Counted from the stretch's first letter, positions 1-6,026 are shown. The stretch is DNA of 6,286 nt from Frankiales bacterium (GCA_025464915.1 JAODNF010000232.1:1-6286); one strand, 5' to 3'. Translations and numbers: made by a program. The notes: a model not told the origin generated them from the sequence alone.

Positions 1-356
1 TGCTCGGGCGCCAACCGGTAGTCGACGCTCACCACGACCGCGTCGACCTCGTTCGCGATCTGGACGGCGCCGCCGTGCTCCATGTCGAGGTCGCCGAGGC
101 AGAAGCCCCCGCCGTGCAGGTAGAGCATGCCGTTCGTCGTTCCGGTCCTCGGCCGGTAGACGCGCAGCGGCACGCCTTCGTGGACGAGGTCCTCGACGTC
201 CAGCAGCTCCTCCCCCGGCACCGGACCCCCGGGCACGAGCGTCTTGAGCATGGCGCGCGCTGCCACGAGGTCGTTCATGCCGTCGCGCATGTCGGGCAGG
301 AGCGCCAGCACAGGGGCGAGCTCGGGGTCGAGCGTGGGGAACAGCGAGGCGTCCAT
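1..356 (-). CDS. Alpha/beta-hydrolase of the hormone-sensitive lipase (HSL) family, N-terminal part (runs off the left edge)
   Basis: Predicted esterase/lipase. The first 118 residues are visible; the nucleophile Ser, acid and His lie outside the window. Residues 81-85 read HGGGF, the oxyanion-hole motif of the HSL (bacterial type IV) esterase family, followed by GDLDMEH at 88-94 and by VSVDYRLAPE at 109-118, the strand leading to the conserved YRLAPEH block. The N-terminal ~60 residues would form the cap region. No signal peptide is seen, so it is probably cytoplasmic. The ATG at 356 has a good ribosome binding site (AGGAG, 6 bases upstream) that overlaps the TAG stop of the TetR gene, only 9 bases away, so translation is probably coupled. 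As third gene after a Baeyer-Villiger monooxygenase and a regulator, it is inferred to hydrolyse the ester or lactone made by the monooxygenase. The family is secure; the substrate is not known. Confidence 0.9.
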   Translation of the reverse strand, partial: MDASLFPTLDPELAPVLALLPDMRDGMNDLVAARAMLKTLVPGGPVPGEELLDVEDLVHEGVPLRVYRPRTGTTNGMLYLHGGGFCLGDLDMEHGGAVQIANEVDAVVVSVDYRLAPE

Positions 357-365
357 CGGTGGCTC

Positions 366-926
366 CTAGACCAGTGCGGGCAGCAGAAACTCTTCGAGGT
401 ACGACGTGAGCGACCGGCCGTCGTCGGGGTCGACGGCATCTCCGGGGACCGTGACGAGGCTCAGGACGGTGCGGAGCACGTGCTCCGCTGCGCGCGGCAC
501 GTCGAGGTCGGCGCGCAGCTCGCCCGAGGCCTTGGCCTCGTCGAGGTGGACGTGCCAGAAGGCGGCCATGCCCGGAACCACGTCGCGGATGCCCGTGCCG
601 ACCACGAGCGCGTAGTCCTCGGGCTCCTGCTGGCTGAGCTGCAGGGCCAGCGGCAGCTCGACGGCGCGGGACATCAGCACCGCCTCGGCGACCTGGGCGG
701 CCAGGCCCTGCTGCTTCGCGATCCGCTTGTGCGCATCGTCCCAGAACTCCTCGTCCATCCGGATGAGGGCGGCGCCGATGAGGTTGGCCTTGTCCGGGAA
801 GAGCCGGTAGAGCCAGGCCCGCGAGACGCCAGCGCTGTCAGCGACAGCCGCCATCGTCGTGCGCCGGATCCCTTGACTGGCAAGGGATTCGACCGTCGCG
901 TCGAGGATGCGGTCCCGAGTCGTCAT
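366..926 (-). CDS. TetR/AcrR-family transcriptional regulator
   Basis: A 186-residue protein of typical TetR length. Residues 4-50 form the DNA-binding domain: helix 1 (RDRILDATVESLASQG, 4-19), then a helix-turn-helix at about 24-43 (TMAAVADSAGVSRAWLYRLF) followed by PDKANLI, the usual TetR signature with the aromatic YxxF segment. Residues from about 55 on are a helical ligand-binding and dimerisation domain with no recognisable ligand specificity. The ATG at 926 overlaps the TGA stop of the monooxygenase gene (ATGA) and has no clear ribosome binding site, so translation likely depends on coupling. The gene lies between a monooxygenase and an esterase in one operon. It is inferred to repress this operon, and possibly the divergent dehydrogenase pair, through the inverted repeat at 2807-2832, with a substrate or product as inducer. 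An unusual hairpin-forming stretch lies inside its coding sequence at 866-890. Confidence 0.93.
   Translation of the reverse strand: MTTRDRILDATVESLASQGIRRTTMAAVADSAGVSRAWLYRLFPDKANLIGAALIRMDEEFWDDAHKRIAKQQGLAAQVAEAVLMSRAVELPLALQLSQQEPEDYALVVGTGIRDVVPGMAAFWHVHLDEAKASGELRADLDVPRAAEHVLRTVLSLVTVPGDAVDPDDGRSLTSYLEEFLLPALV
866..890. repeat. Intragenic inverted repeat in the TetR gene
   Basis: Arms ATCCCTTG (868-875) and CAAGGGAT (881-888) are perfect 8-base complements around a 5-base centre; one G-T wobble and a G-C pair extend them to 866-890. The element covers codons for about residues 13-21 of the regulator, just before the helix-turn-helix. It uses CTT and CAA codons, which are uncommon in this GC-rich sequence. 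A 16-base core resembles a second palindrome in the SDR gene at 3889-3904. It may be an intragenic operator, an mRNA hairpin, or a chance effect of the LASQG peptide. Confidence 0.5.
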
Positions 927-2806
927 TGGATGACGAAGTCCGAGAGGTCGGGGGTGCGGGTCCACGTCCAGAAGTCCACGAGGCGCCACGGGCTCAGGCA
1001 GTGCACGTCGCCGTCGGCGTTCCGGTAGAAGTTGTGCTCGACGTGCGGCGTCGACCAGACCAGCGTCTTGAGCTCGGCCTGGCACCGCGCGTACCACTCG
1101 TCGTGCTTGTCCTGCCGAGGTTCCATCGACGTCCTGCCGTCGAGGGCCTGCAGGCACTGAACGATGTACCGGATCTCGCACTCGGAGTGGAAGATCAGGC
1201 TGCCGCCGCTGGCCAGGTTGGTTCCCGGTCCGTACATCATGAAGAAGTTCGGGAAGCCGGGTGACGTCATGCCGAGGTAGGCGGCTGGCCGGTCCCCCCA
1301 CTCGGCGCGAAGGTCCCGGCCGTCGCGACCGGTGATGGTCAGGGGGAACAGCGGCTCGTTCACCCGGAACCCGGTGGCCCAGACGAGGACGTCTGCCTCG
1401 TGCCGGTTGCCGTCTGTGTCGACGACGGCGCCGCTCTCGAGGCGGTCGACCCCGGCGCGGACGAGTTCGACGTTGTCGCGGGTGAGGCAGGTCAGCCAGG
1501 ACCCGTTGTCCTGCAGGGTGCGCTTCGCGGTCGGCGGGTAGCTCGGGACGACCTTGGCCCTGAGCTCCTCGTCGTCGCCGACCTGGCTGACGATCCAGTC
1601 GGTGAACATCTGCCGGGTGAACTCGTTGACCTCGCTCACGACCGTCGGGTTGTCGGCGAAGGAGGGGTCGATGCGCGCGGCCTCGAGACCGGTGTCGCAG
1701 CCGGGCCAGAAGATCAGGAAGCGGTACCAGCGGCCGTAGAACGGCAGGTGCCTCAGCGCCCAGCGGACGCCGGGGCCGACCTGCTCGTGGTAGTTCGGGT
1801 TGGGGAACATCCACTGCGCCGTGCGCTGGATGACGGTGAGGTGCTCGACCTGCGGCGCGATGGTCGGGGCGAGCTGGAAGCCGGTCGCCCCGGCCCCGAC
1901 CATGACGACCCGCTTGCCGGTGACGTCGACCTCGTGGTCCCAGCGGCTGGTGTGGAACTGCGAGCCGTCGAAGTCACCGGGCACGTCCGGGACGTAGGGG
2001 CGGTTGAGCTGCCCGACGGCGCTGATGACGGCCTTCGCCCGCAGCACCTCGCCGGTGTCGAGCACGACGTCCCAGCGGTCCCCGGCCCACGTCGCCGCGG
2101 TGACCTCGGTGGAGAAGCGCACGTTCTTGGCGACGTCGTGCTTGTCCATCACGCCCTGGAAGTACGCCTGCAGCTCGGGCTGCTGGGCGAAGAACTCCGT
2201 CCAGTGGTCGGAGGGCTCGAAGCTGTAGCAGTAGAAGTGGTTCCCGACGTCGACGCGTGCGCCCGGGTAGCTGTTCTCCCACCAGGTGCCGCCGACGCCC
2301 GCGTTCTTCTCGACGACGGTGTAGCCGATCCCCGCCTCCTGCAGGCGAATCGCCGCGAGCAGGCCCGACATGCCTAGGCCGATGACGACCACGTCGACGT
2401 CCGTGCTCCGGGCCTCGACCGCGCGGTCGTCGCGACCGTCGAGCTCCATCTCCTCGAGCATCATCGGGACGTACTCGTCCGGGACCTCCTGGCACACCAG
2501 GAAGGCCATCATCTTCTTGAGCAGCGCGGGGCCGACCGGGGCCGGCTCGGGGCAGCCCCGGTCGCGGTAGTCCTTGATGATCTCCACGGCCTGCGCGCGG
2601 ACGGCCGCCTTGTCCTCCTCGGACATGTAGCCCTGCACCTCGTTGAGGAACAGCCCCTGCGGGCGCAGCGGCCCGTCGAGGATGCGCTCGTCCCCGCTCA
2701 TGTGGACCATGCTCAGCAGCAGGGTCGGGATGCTCACGTCCTCCAGCGCCACAGCGATCTCGTCGTCGCTGGTGGTGAAGGGCTCGCCGGCGTGCGGGTT
2801 GCGCAT
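923..2806 (-). CDS. Type I Baeyer-Villiger monooxygenase (flavoprotein, HAPMO-like architecture)
   Basis: A 627-residue FAD/NADPH monooxygenase predicted to convert a ketone into an ester or lactone using O2. The first FAD-binding GxGxxG is at 143-148 (GLGMSG). The block GGTWWENSYPGARVD at 172-186 matches the second BVMO motif [A/G]GxWxxxx[F/Y]P[G/M]xxxD. The BVMO fingerprint FxGxxxHxxxW[P/D] is at 279-290 (FDGSQFHTSRWD). The NADPH Rossmann motif GAGATG is at 304-309, and an ATGF motif lies in the C-terminal third. The ~135-residue helical N-terminal extension starting FTTSDDEI and the overall length resemble 4-hydroxyacetophenone monooxygenase-type enzymes rather than the ~540-residue cyclohexanone type. 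That does not fix the substrate. The ATG at 2806 is chosen because the conserved FTTSDDEI segment follows closely. There is no ribosome binding site, so the message may be leaderless. It is first gene of the operon; its stop overlaps the TetR start. Confidence 0.95.
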   Translation of the reverse strand: MRNPHAGEPFTTSDDEIAVALEDVSIPTLLLSMVHMSGDERILDGPLRPQGLFLNEVQGYMSEEDKAAVRAQAVEIIKDYRDRGCPEPAPVGPALLKKMMAFLVCQEVPDEYVPMMLEEMELDGRDDRAVEARSTDVDVVVIGLGMSGLLAAIRLQEAGIGYTVVEKNAGVGGTWWENSYPGARVDVGNHFYCYSFEPSDHWTEFFAQQPELQAYFQGVMDKHDVAKNVRFSTEVTAATWAGDRWDVVLDTGEVLRAKAVISAVGQLNRPYVPDVPGDFDGSQFHTSRWDHEVDVTGKRVVMVGAGATGFQLAPTIAPQVEHLTVIQRTAQWMFPNPNYHEQVGPGVRWALRHLPFYGRWYRFLIFWPGCDTGLEAARIDPSFADNPTVVSEVNEFTRQMFTDWIVSQVGDDEELRAKVVPSYPPTAKRTLQDNGSWLTCLTRDNVELVRAGVDRLESGAVVDTDGNRHEADVLVWATGFRVNEPLFPLTITGRDGRDLRAEWGDRPAAYLGMTSPGFPNFFMMYGPGTNLASGGSLIFHSECEIRYIVQCLQALDGRTSMEPRQDKHDEWYARCQAELKTLVWSTPHVEHNFYRNADGDVHCLSPWRLVDFWTWTRTPDLSDFVIQ

Positions 2807-2818
2807 GTAGACACATTT
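2807..2818 (-). promoter_or_regulatory. Possible leaderless promoter -10 element for the monooxygenase operon
   Basis: On the minus strand AAATGT (2818-2813) ends 6 bases before the ATG at 2806. This is the spacing of a -10 box for a transcript starting at the A of ATG. It has the two most important -10 bases (A at the second and T at the sixth position) but lacks the first T, and no convincing -35 box is visible. The absence of any ribosome binding site supports a leaderless start. The assignment is tentative. Confidence 0.35.
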
Positions 2819-2832
2819 TCATATGTGTGTAC
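2807..2832. promoter_or_regulatory. Candidate operator: imperfect inverted repeat between the divergent operons
   Basis: GTAGACACAT (2807-2816) and ATGTGTGTAC (2823-2832) are inverted copies matching at 9 of 10 positions around a 6-base centre (TTTCAT). The element is markedly AT-richer than its surroundings. It directly abuts the monooxygenase start codon and overlaps the predicted promoter elements of both divergent genes. Size and symmetry fit a TetR-family operator, and a TetR gene is encoded in the leftward operon. Binding by that regulator is inferred. Confidence 0.65.
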
Positions 2833-2835
2833 CGT
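2808..2835 (+). promoter_or_regulatory. Candidate sigma-70-type promoter for the alcohol dehydrogenase operon
   Basis: TAGACA (2808-2813) matches the TTGACA -35 consensus at 5 of 6 positions. After 16 bases comes TACCGT (2830-2835), which fits the actinobacterial TANNNT -10 pattern. Transcription would begin at about 2842-2844, at or next to the ATG at 2844, so the message would be leaderless or nearly so. This agrees with the lack of a ribosome binding site. The -35 box lies in the left arm and the -10 box at the end of the right arm of the inverted repeat, so a bound repressor would block it. Confidence 0.5.
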
Positions 2836-2843
2836 CCGTCGAC

Positions 2844-3833
2844 ATGCGGACAGTGGTGATCACGGGGACCGGCCAGGTCTCCGTGGAGGAGGTCCCCGAC
2901 CCGGTGCTGCCCGGCTCCGACGGGGCGATCGTGCAGGTCTCCCAGGCGGCGATCTGCGGCTCGGACCTGCACTTCTACGACGGCGACCTGCCCTTCTTCC
3001 CCGTCGCCGTCGGTCACGAGTGCATCGGTACGGTCGTCGAGACCGGTCCCGACGTGCGCCGGTTCTCGGTGGGCGACCGCGTGCTCGTGGCATCGGTTGC
3101 CGGGTGCGGCACCTGCGACGGCTGCGCGACCGGCGATCCGGTCACCTGCCGCTCCGGTCCGAAGGTGTTCGGCGCCGGGGAGCTCGGCGGCGCCCAGTCA
3201 GACCTGCTGGCCGTGCCGGCTGCCGACTTCCAGCTGCTGCGCGTCCCGGAAGGCGTCTCCGACGAGGCGGCGCTGCTGTTGACGGACAACCTGGCCACCG
3301 GCTGGGCGGGGGCATCGGGCGCTTCCGGGACCGTCGTCGTGCTCGGACTGGGAGCCGTCGGGCTCTGCGCCTACCGCTCCGCCGCGTCGCTCGGCGCCCG
3401 GGTTCTCGGCTTCGACCCAGTCGCCGGTCGACGTGCGCGCGTCACCGAGGCGGTGGAGGACCTCGCGCAGGTGATGGAGCTGACCGGCGGCCGCGGCTCC
3501 GACATGGTCATCGACTGCGTCGCCAACGACGCCTCCATGGACGCCGCGTTCGGCGCCGTCCGCTCCGGCGGCACCGTCTCCGTCGTCGGCATCCACCCGA
3601 TGGAGCCCTACCCGCTCAACCTGCTGATGGGCGTCTACCGCTCCCTGACGCTGCGCATGAAGACCGCCCCCGTCCACCAGACCTGGGCCGATCTCGTACC
3701 CCTCGTGCAGTCCCGTGCGCTCCCGACCGACGGCATCTTCACCCACTCCTTCGCCCTGTCCGACGCAGCCTCCGCCTACGCCGCCGTCGCGGCCCGCTCG
3801 GCCGACTGCATCAAGGTGGTGCTCACCCCATGA
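2844..3833 (+). CDS. Zinc-dependent medium-chain alcohol dehydrogenase (MDR family)
   Basis: A 329-residue oxidoreductase predicted to interconvert an alcohol and a ketone or aldehyde with NAD. Catalytic zinc ligands are Cys38 (ICGSDLH), His58-Glu59 (GHE) and probably Asp148 (LLTDNLATGW). The structural zinc loop is complete: Cys88, Cys91, Cys94 and Cys102. The cofactor motif GLGAVG is at 168-173, and Asp191 ends the next strand, which favours NAD over NADP. The segment after Asp191 is short: it passes from RRARV almost directly to TEAVEDLAQVMELTGGRG, without the ALGA-type helix and strand usually found there, which explains a length below the usual 340-350. The ATG at 2844 (MRTVVI) is preferred over an in-frame ATG at 2823 because family members start this way and 2823 lies inside the operator. 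It is first gene of the rightward operon and overlaps the SDR gene by ATGA. It probably supplies the ketone for the monooxygenase or oxidises the alcohol released by the esterase. Confidence 0.93.
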   Translation: MRTVVITGTGQVSVEEVPDPVLPGSDGAIVQVSQAAICGSDLHFYDGDLPFFPVAVGHECIGTVVETGPDVRRFSVGDRVLVASVAGCGTCDGCATGDPVTCRSGPKVFGAGELGGAQSDLLAVPAADFQLLRVPEGVSDEAALLLTDNLATGWAGASGASGTVVVLGLGAVGLCAYRSAASLGARVLGFDPVAGRRARVTEAVEDLAQVMELTGGRGSDMVIDCVANDASMDAAFGAVRSGGTVSVVGIHPMEPYPLNLLMGVYRSLTLRMKTAPVHQTWADLVPLVQSRALPTDGIFTHSFALSDAASAYAAVAARSADCIKVVLTP

Positions 3834-4549
3834 GCGGAGTCATCGTCACCGGAGCCGCCTCCGGCATCGGCCGCGCCTGCGCGGAGGTCCTTGCCTCGCA
3901 AGGGGTCTCGGTGTCCCTCTGGGACATCGCTCCGTCGGTGATGGAGGTTGCCGGCGGCCTTGGCCAGCACGGCCTGGTCGTCGACTGCTCCGGCACCGAC
4001 TACGCGTCCCCGGTCTCCGACGCCGCCTCTGCCCTGGGGGGTCTCGACGGCCTCGTGCACGCCGCCGGCCGCGTCGACGTCGCCCCCATCGGCGACCTGA
4101 CCGCCGAGCGCTGGGACGACGTCCTCGCCCTCAACCTGCGCACCCACGCCCTGCTGACCCAGGCGATGCTCCCCTGGCTCAAGGAGTCGTCCAACGCGTC
4201 CGTCGTCGGCATCGCCTCCATCGAGGGCATCCGCGCGAACCCGTACATCCCGTCGTACGTCGCCTCCAAGGCCGGGATGATCGGCCTGACGAAGTCGATG
4301 GCCTCCCAGCTCGGCGCCGACGGCATCCGCTGCAACGCCGTCTGCCCCGGCTTCATCATCACCCCGATGATCCAGCCCGCCCTCGACGTCCCCGAGATCA
4401 AGGACGAGTTCGAGCAGGCCGCTCCCCTCGGGCGGATGGGTCAGCCACGTGAGGTCGCGGAGTGCGTCGCCTTCCTGATCTCCGACAAGGCCTCGTTCGT
4501 GACCGGCATCGAGCTCGTCGTCGACGGCGGCCTCATCTGCAAGCACTGA
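3830..4549 (+). CDS. Short-chain dehydrogenase/reductase (classical SDR)
   Basis: A 239-residue classical SDR, probably NAD(H)-linked. The cofactor motif TGAASGIG is at 7-14, with Asp32 at the end of the second strand favouring NAD. HAAG (77-80) stands in place of the usual NNAG. The catalytic set is Asn102, Ser130, Tyr143 and Lys147 (SYVASK), followed by the PGFIITPM segment after strand 6 and the C-terminal GIELVVDGG. The ATG overlaps the TGA of the alcohol dehydrogenase gene, and AAGGTGG at 3813-3819 is a plausible ribosome binding site. The two dehydrogenases are therefore co-transcribed and probably act in one alcohol/ketone pathway, perhaps on different intermediates or stereoisomers. 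The substrate is not readable from the sequence. The 3' end overlaps the convergent membrane-protein gene by 17 bases. A palindrome at 3889-3904 lies within the coding region. Confidence 0.94.
   Translation: MSGVIVTGAASGIGRACAEVLASQGVSVSLWDIAPSVMEVAGGLGQHGLVVDCSGTDYASPVSDAASALGGLDGLVHAAGRVDVAPIGDLTAERWDDVLALNLRTHALLTQAMLPWLKESSNASVVGIASIEGIRANPYIPSYVASKAGMIGLTKSMASQLGADGIRCNAVCPGFIITPMIQPALDVPEIKDEFEQAAPLGRMGQPREVAECVAFLISDKASFVTGIELVVDGGLICKH
3889..3904. repeat. Intragenic palindrome in the SDR gene, similar to the one in the TetR gene
   Basis: CCTTGC (3889-3894) and GCAAGG (3898-3903) are perfect 6-base inverted arms around CTC. The 16 bases 3889-3904 match 871-886 in the TetR gene at 14 of 16 positions. 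Both sit over codons for LASQG, written CTT GCC NNN CAA GGG in each gene. A shared binding site is possible, but a common short peptide motif could also explain it. Confidence 0.4.
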
Positions 4550-4883
4550 CCCCGCGGGCCTGCCGGACGCCGACCCACCACAGCGCTGTGCTGGCGGCGA
4601 CGGCGCCCCACCAGATGGCCAGGGTCGCGCCGACGACCGCCGGTGTGCCGTGCTCCCGCAGTGTCGCGGCCACGGCACTCGTGGAGCTCGAACGGGCGAT
4701 GACGAGCGCGCCCGCGTACCCGGCCAGGGCGTAGGCCACGTGCCAGGCGACCGCAGTGCGCACGAGCGCGCCCCAGCCGGGAAGGGGCCCCACGGTCGCG
4801 GGGCGCAGGGAGACCTGCGGACCGTGCAGGCTCGCGAGCCAGCTCTTCAGCAGGGTCGGGCGGTGGTGGAGGTCCAGGTGCAT
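4533..4883 (-). CDS. Small two-helix membrane protein of unknown function
   Basis: I do not recognise this 116-residue protein. Two hydrophobic stretches, at about residues 39-63 (GALVRTAVAWHVAYALAGYAG...) and 81-106 (PAVVGATLAIWWGAVAASTALWWVG), should span the membrane. The first ~38 residues are polar with several His and Arg, and the tail is short and basic. Third codon positions are strongly GC-rich on this strand, which supports a real gene. The ATG at 4883 is chosen; GGAGG lies only one base upstream, which is unusually close. A GTG at 4916 in the same frame would add 11 residues but has no ribosome binding site. The gene follows rlmN in the same direction after 63 bases and ends inside the 3' end of the convergent SDR gene. 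It does not look like the small DUF2631 protein often found near rlmN in actinobacteria, judged from memory only. Confidence 0.7.
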   Translation of the reverse strand: MHLDLHHRPTLLKSWLASLHGPQVSLRPATVGPLPGWGALVRTAVAWHVAYALAGYAGALVIARSSSTSAVAATLREHGTPAVVGATLAIWWGAVAASTALWWVGVRQARGVSACR

Positions 4884-4929
4884 GCCTCCAGGGTGACGAT
4901 TGCGGGCCAAGCGCACGCCAGAACTGGGG

Positions 4930-4935
4930 AAAATA
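4930..4935 (-). promoter_or_regulatory. Possible -10 element upstream of the small membrane protein
   Basis: On the minus strand, TATTTT lies in the 63-base gap after rlmN and fits the TANNNT pattern. Transcription from it would leave a leader of roughly 40 bases before the ATG at 4883. It stands out in GC-rich surroundings, but no -35 box is evident. Confidence 0.35.
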
Positions 4936-4946
4936 GCCCGAAAGCG

Positions 4947-6020
4947 CTACTCCTGGGCGGCGAGCTGGCCGCAGGCTCCCGCGATCTCGCGGCCCCGGGT
5001 GTCGCGGACGGTCGCGTTGACGCCGCCGTCGCGCAGGCGCTTGACGAACTCGCGCTCGGCCTCCTTGGAGGACGCGTCCCACTCGCTGCCGGGTGTGGGG
5101 TTGAGCGGGATGAGGTTGACGTGGACGAGCTTGCCCTTGAGCTTCTTCGCGAGCATGTCGGCCCGCCAGGGCTGGTCGTTGACGTCCTTGATGAGGGCGT
5201 ACTCGATGGACAGGCGGCGTCCGGTCTTGCGGGTGTAGTCGAAGGCGGCCTTGAGCACGTCGCGGACGGGCCAGCGGGTATTGACCGGGACGAGGGTGTC
5301 GCGCAGGTCGTCGTCGGGGCAGTGCAGCGAGACGGCGAGCGTGACCTGCAGGCCCTCCTCGGTCAGCTTCTGGATGGCCGGGACGAGCCCGACCGTGGAC
5401 ACGACGATGTTGCGCTGGGACATCCCGAGACCGGCGGGACCGGGGTCGACCAGCCGCCGGACGGCGGCCACCACGCGGTTGTAGTTGGCGAGCGGCTCGC
5501 CCATGCCCATGAAGACGACGTTGCTGACGGCCCGTTCGCCGCGGGCCAGCTCGTCGGCGTTGGCGCGGACGACCTGGTCGACGATCTCGGCGGTGGACAG
5601 GTTGCGGGTCAGGCCGCCCTGGCCGGTGGCGCAGAACGGGCACGCCATGCCGCACCCCGCCTGGCTCGAGATGCAGACGGTGGTGCGCTCCTTGTAGCGC
5701 ATGGTCACCGACTCGACGAGGGTCGCGTCGTGACCGCGCCAGAGCGACTTGATGGTCGCGCCGTCGTCGCAGGAGACGTCTCGGACCCGGGTCCAGAGGC
5801 TCGGCATGAGGGGCGCCAGCAGCTCCCGGGACGCCGCCGACAACGAGGTCATGTCCTCGAGGGCGGTCCCGGCGAAGTACCCGCGCGACAGCTGCTCGGC
5901 GCGGAACGCCTTCTCTCCCAGCGCGACGACGGCCTCACGGCGCTCGTCGACGGTCAGGTCCGCGATGTGCCGGGGCGGGAACGACCGCTTCGGTGCCTCG
6001 AAGACCAGGGGAAGGCTCAC
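4947..6020 (-). CDS. rlmN: Dual-specificity 23S rRNA (A2503)/tRNA (A37) C2-methyltransferase RlmN
   Basis: A 357-residue radical-SAM enzyme that adds a methyl group to C2 of A2503 in 23S rRNA and, in the characterised E. coli enzyme, also of A37 in some tRNAs. The iron-sulfur cluster motif CxxxCxxC is at Cys123, Cys127 and Cys130 (AGCGMACPFCATG). Cys116 (TVCISSQ) and Cys350 (REIAGACGQL) match the two catalytic cysteines of the family. GMGEPLANY is the SAM-binding GEP segment, and VSLHCPDDDLRDTLVP and NLIPLNPTPGSEW are further RlmN/Cfr-family blocks. Length and full motif set indicate an intact enzyme. RlmN is preferred over Cfr because it sits in the conserved actinobacterial position after cdsA. 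The GTG start at 6020 (VSLPLVFEAPKR) fits family N-termini; it has only a poor GGTGGG upstream, but a -10 box lies at leaderless spacing. Confidence 0.97.
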   Translation of the reverse strand: MSLPLVFEAPKRSFPPRHIADLTVDERREAVVALGEKAFRAEQLSRGYFAGTALEDMTSLSAASRELLAPLMPSLWTRVRDVSCDDGATIKSLWRGHDATLVESVTMRYKERTTVCISSQAGCGMACPFCATGQGGLTRNLSTAEIVDQVVRANADELARGERAVSNVVFMGMGEPLANYNRVVAAVRRLVDPGPAGLGMSQRNIVVSTVGLVPAIQKLTEEGLQVTLAVSLHCPDDDLRDTLVPVNTRWPVRDVLKAAFDYTRKTGRRLSIEYALIKDVNDQPWRADMLAKKLKGKLVHVNLIPLNPTPGSEWDASSKEAEREFVKRLRDGGVNATVRDTRGREIAGACGQLAAQE

Positions 6021-6026
6021 CCCACC

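Noticed and set aside
75..1028. Long plus-strand open frame of about 317 codons opposite the esterase, TetR and monooxygenase genes
   Set aside because: It lies antisense to three genes with clear family motifs; its translation is low-complexity, rich in Val, Glu, Arg and His, as expected for antisense frames of GC-rich genes.
927..1814. N-terminal extension of the TetR frame into the monooxygenase region, giving a 482-residue protein
   Set aside because: The extra ~296 residues are out-of-frame translation of the monooxygenase with no domain. The TetR family starts near the DNA-binding domain, as the ATG at 926 provides.
2823..2843. Upstream ATG at 2823 as start of the alcohol dehydrogenase
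   Set aside because: It adds MCVPSVD, which is not family-like, lies inside the inverted repeat and precedes the predicted transcription start. The ATG at 2844 gives the family-like MRTVVI.
2834..2851. GTCCG/CGGAC inverted repeat around the alcohol dehydrogenase ATG
   Set aside because: Arms of only 5 bases with an 8-base spacer are weak and likely chance, although they would cover the start codon.
2702..3829. Plus-strand frame open from 2702 into the SDR gene, giving an apparent 615-residue protein
   Set aside because: The part before 3830 is arginine-rich out-of-frame translation of the alcohol dehydrogenase. Only the SDR portion from the ATG at 3830 has motifs, and that start overlaps the upstream stop in the usual ATGA way.
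4579..4590. Perfect 12-base palindrome CACAGCGCTGTG in the small membrane-protein gene
   Set aside because: It has no loop, no T-run and no partner copy in the window. Short GC-rich palindromes are expected by chance in such DNA.
4923..4949. Possible intrinsic terminator just after the rlmN stop, because of a TTTT run near AGC/GCT
   Set aside because: The stem would be only three base pairs; the TATTTT is better read as a possible -10 element.
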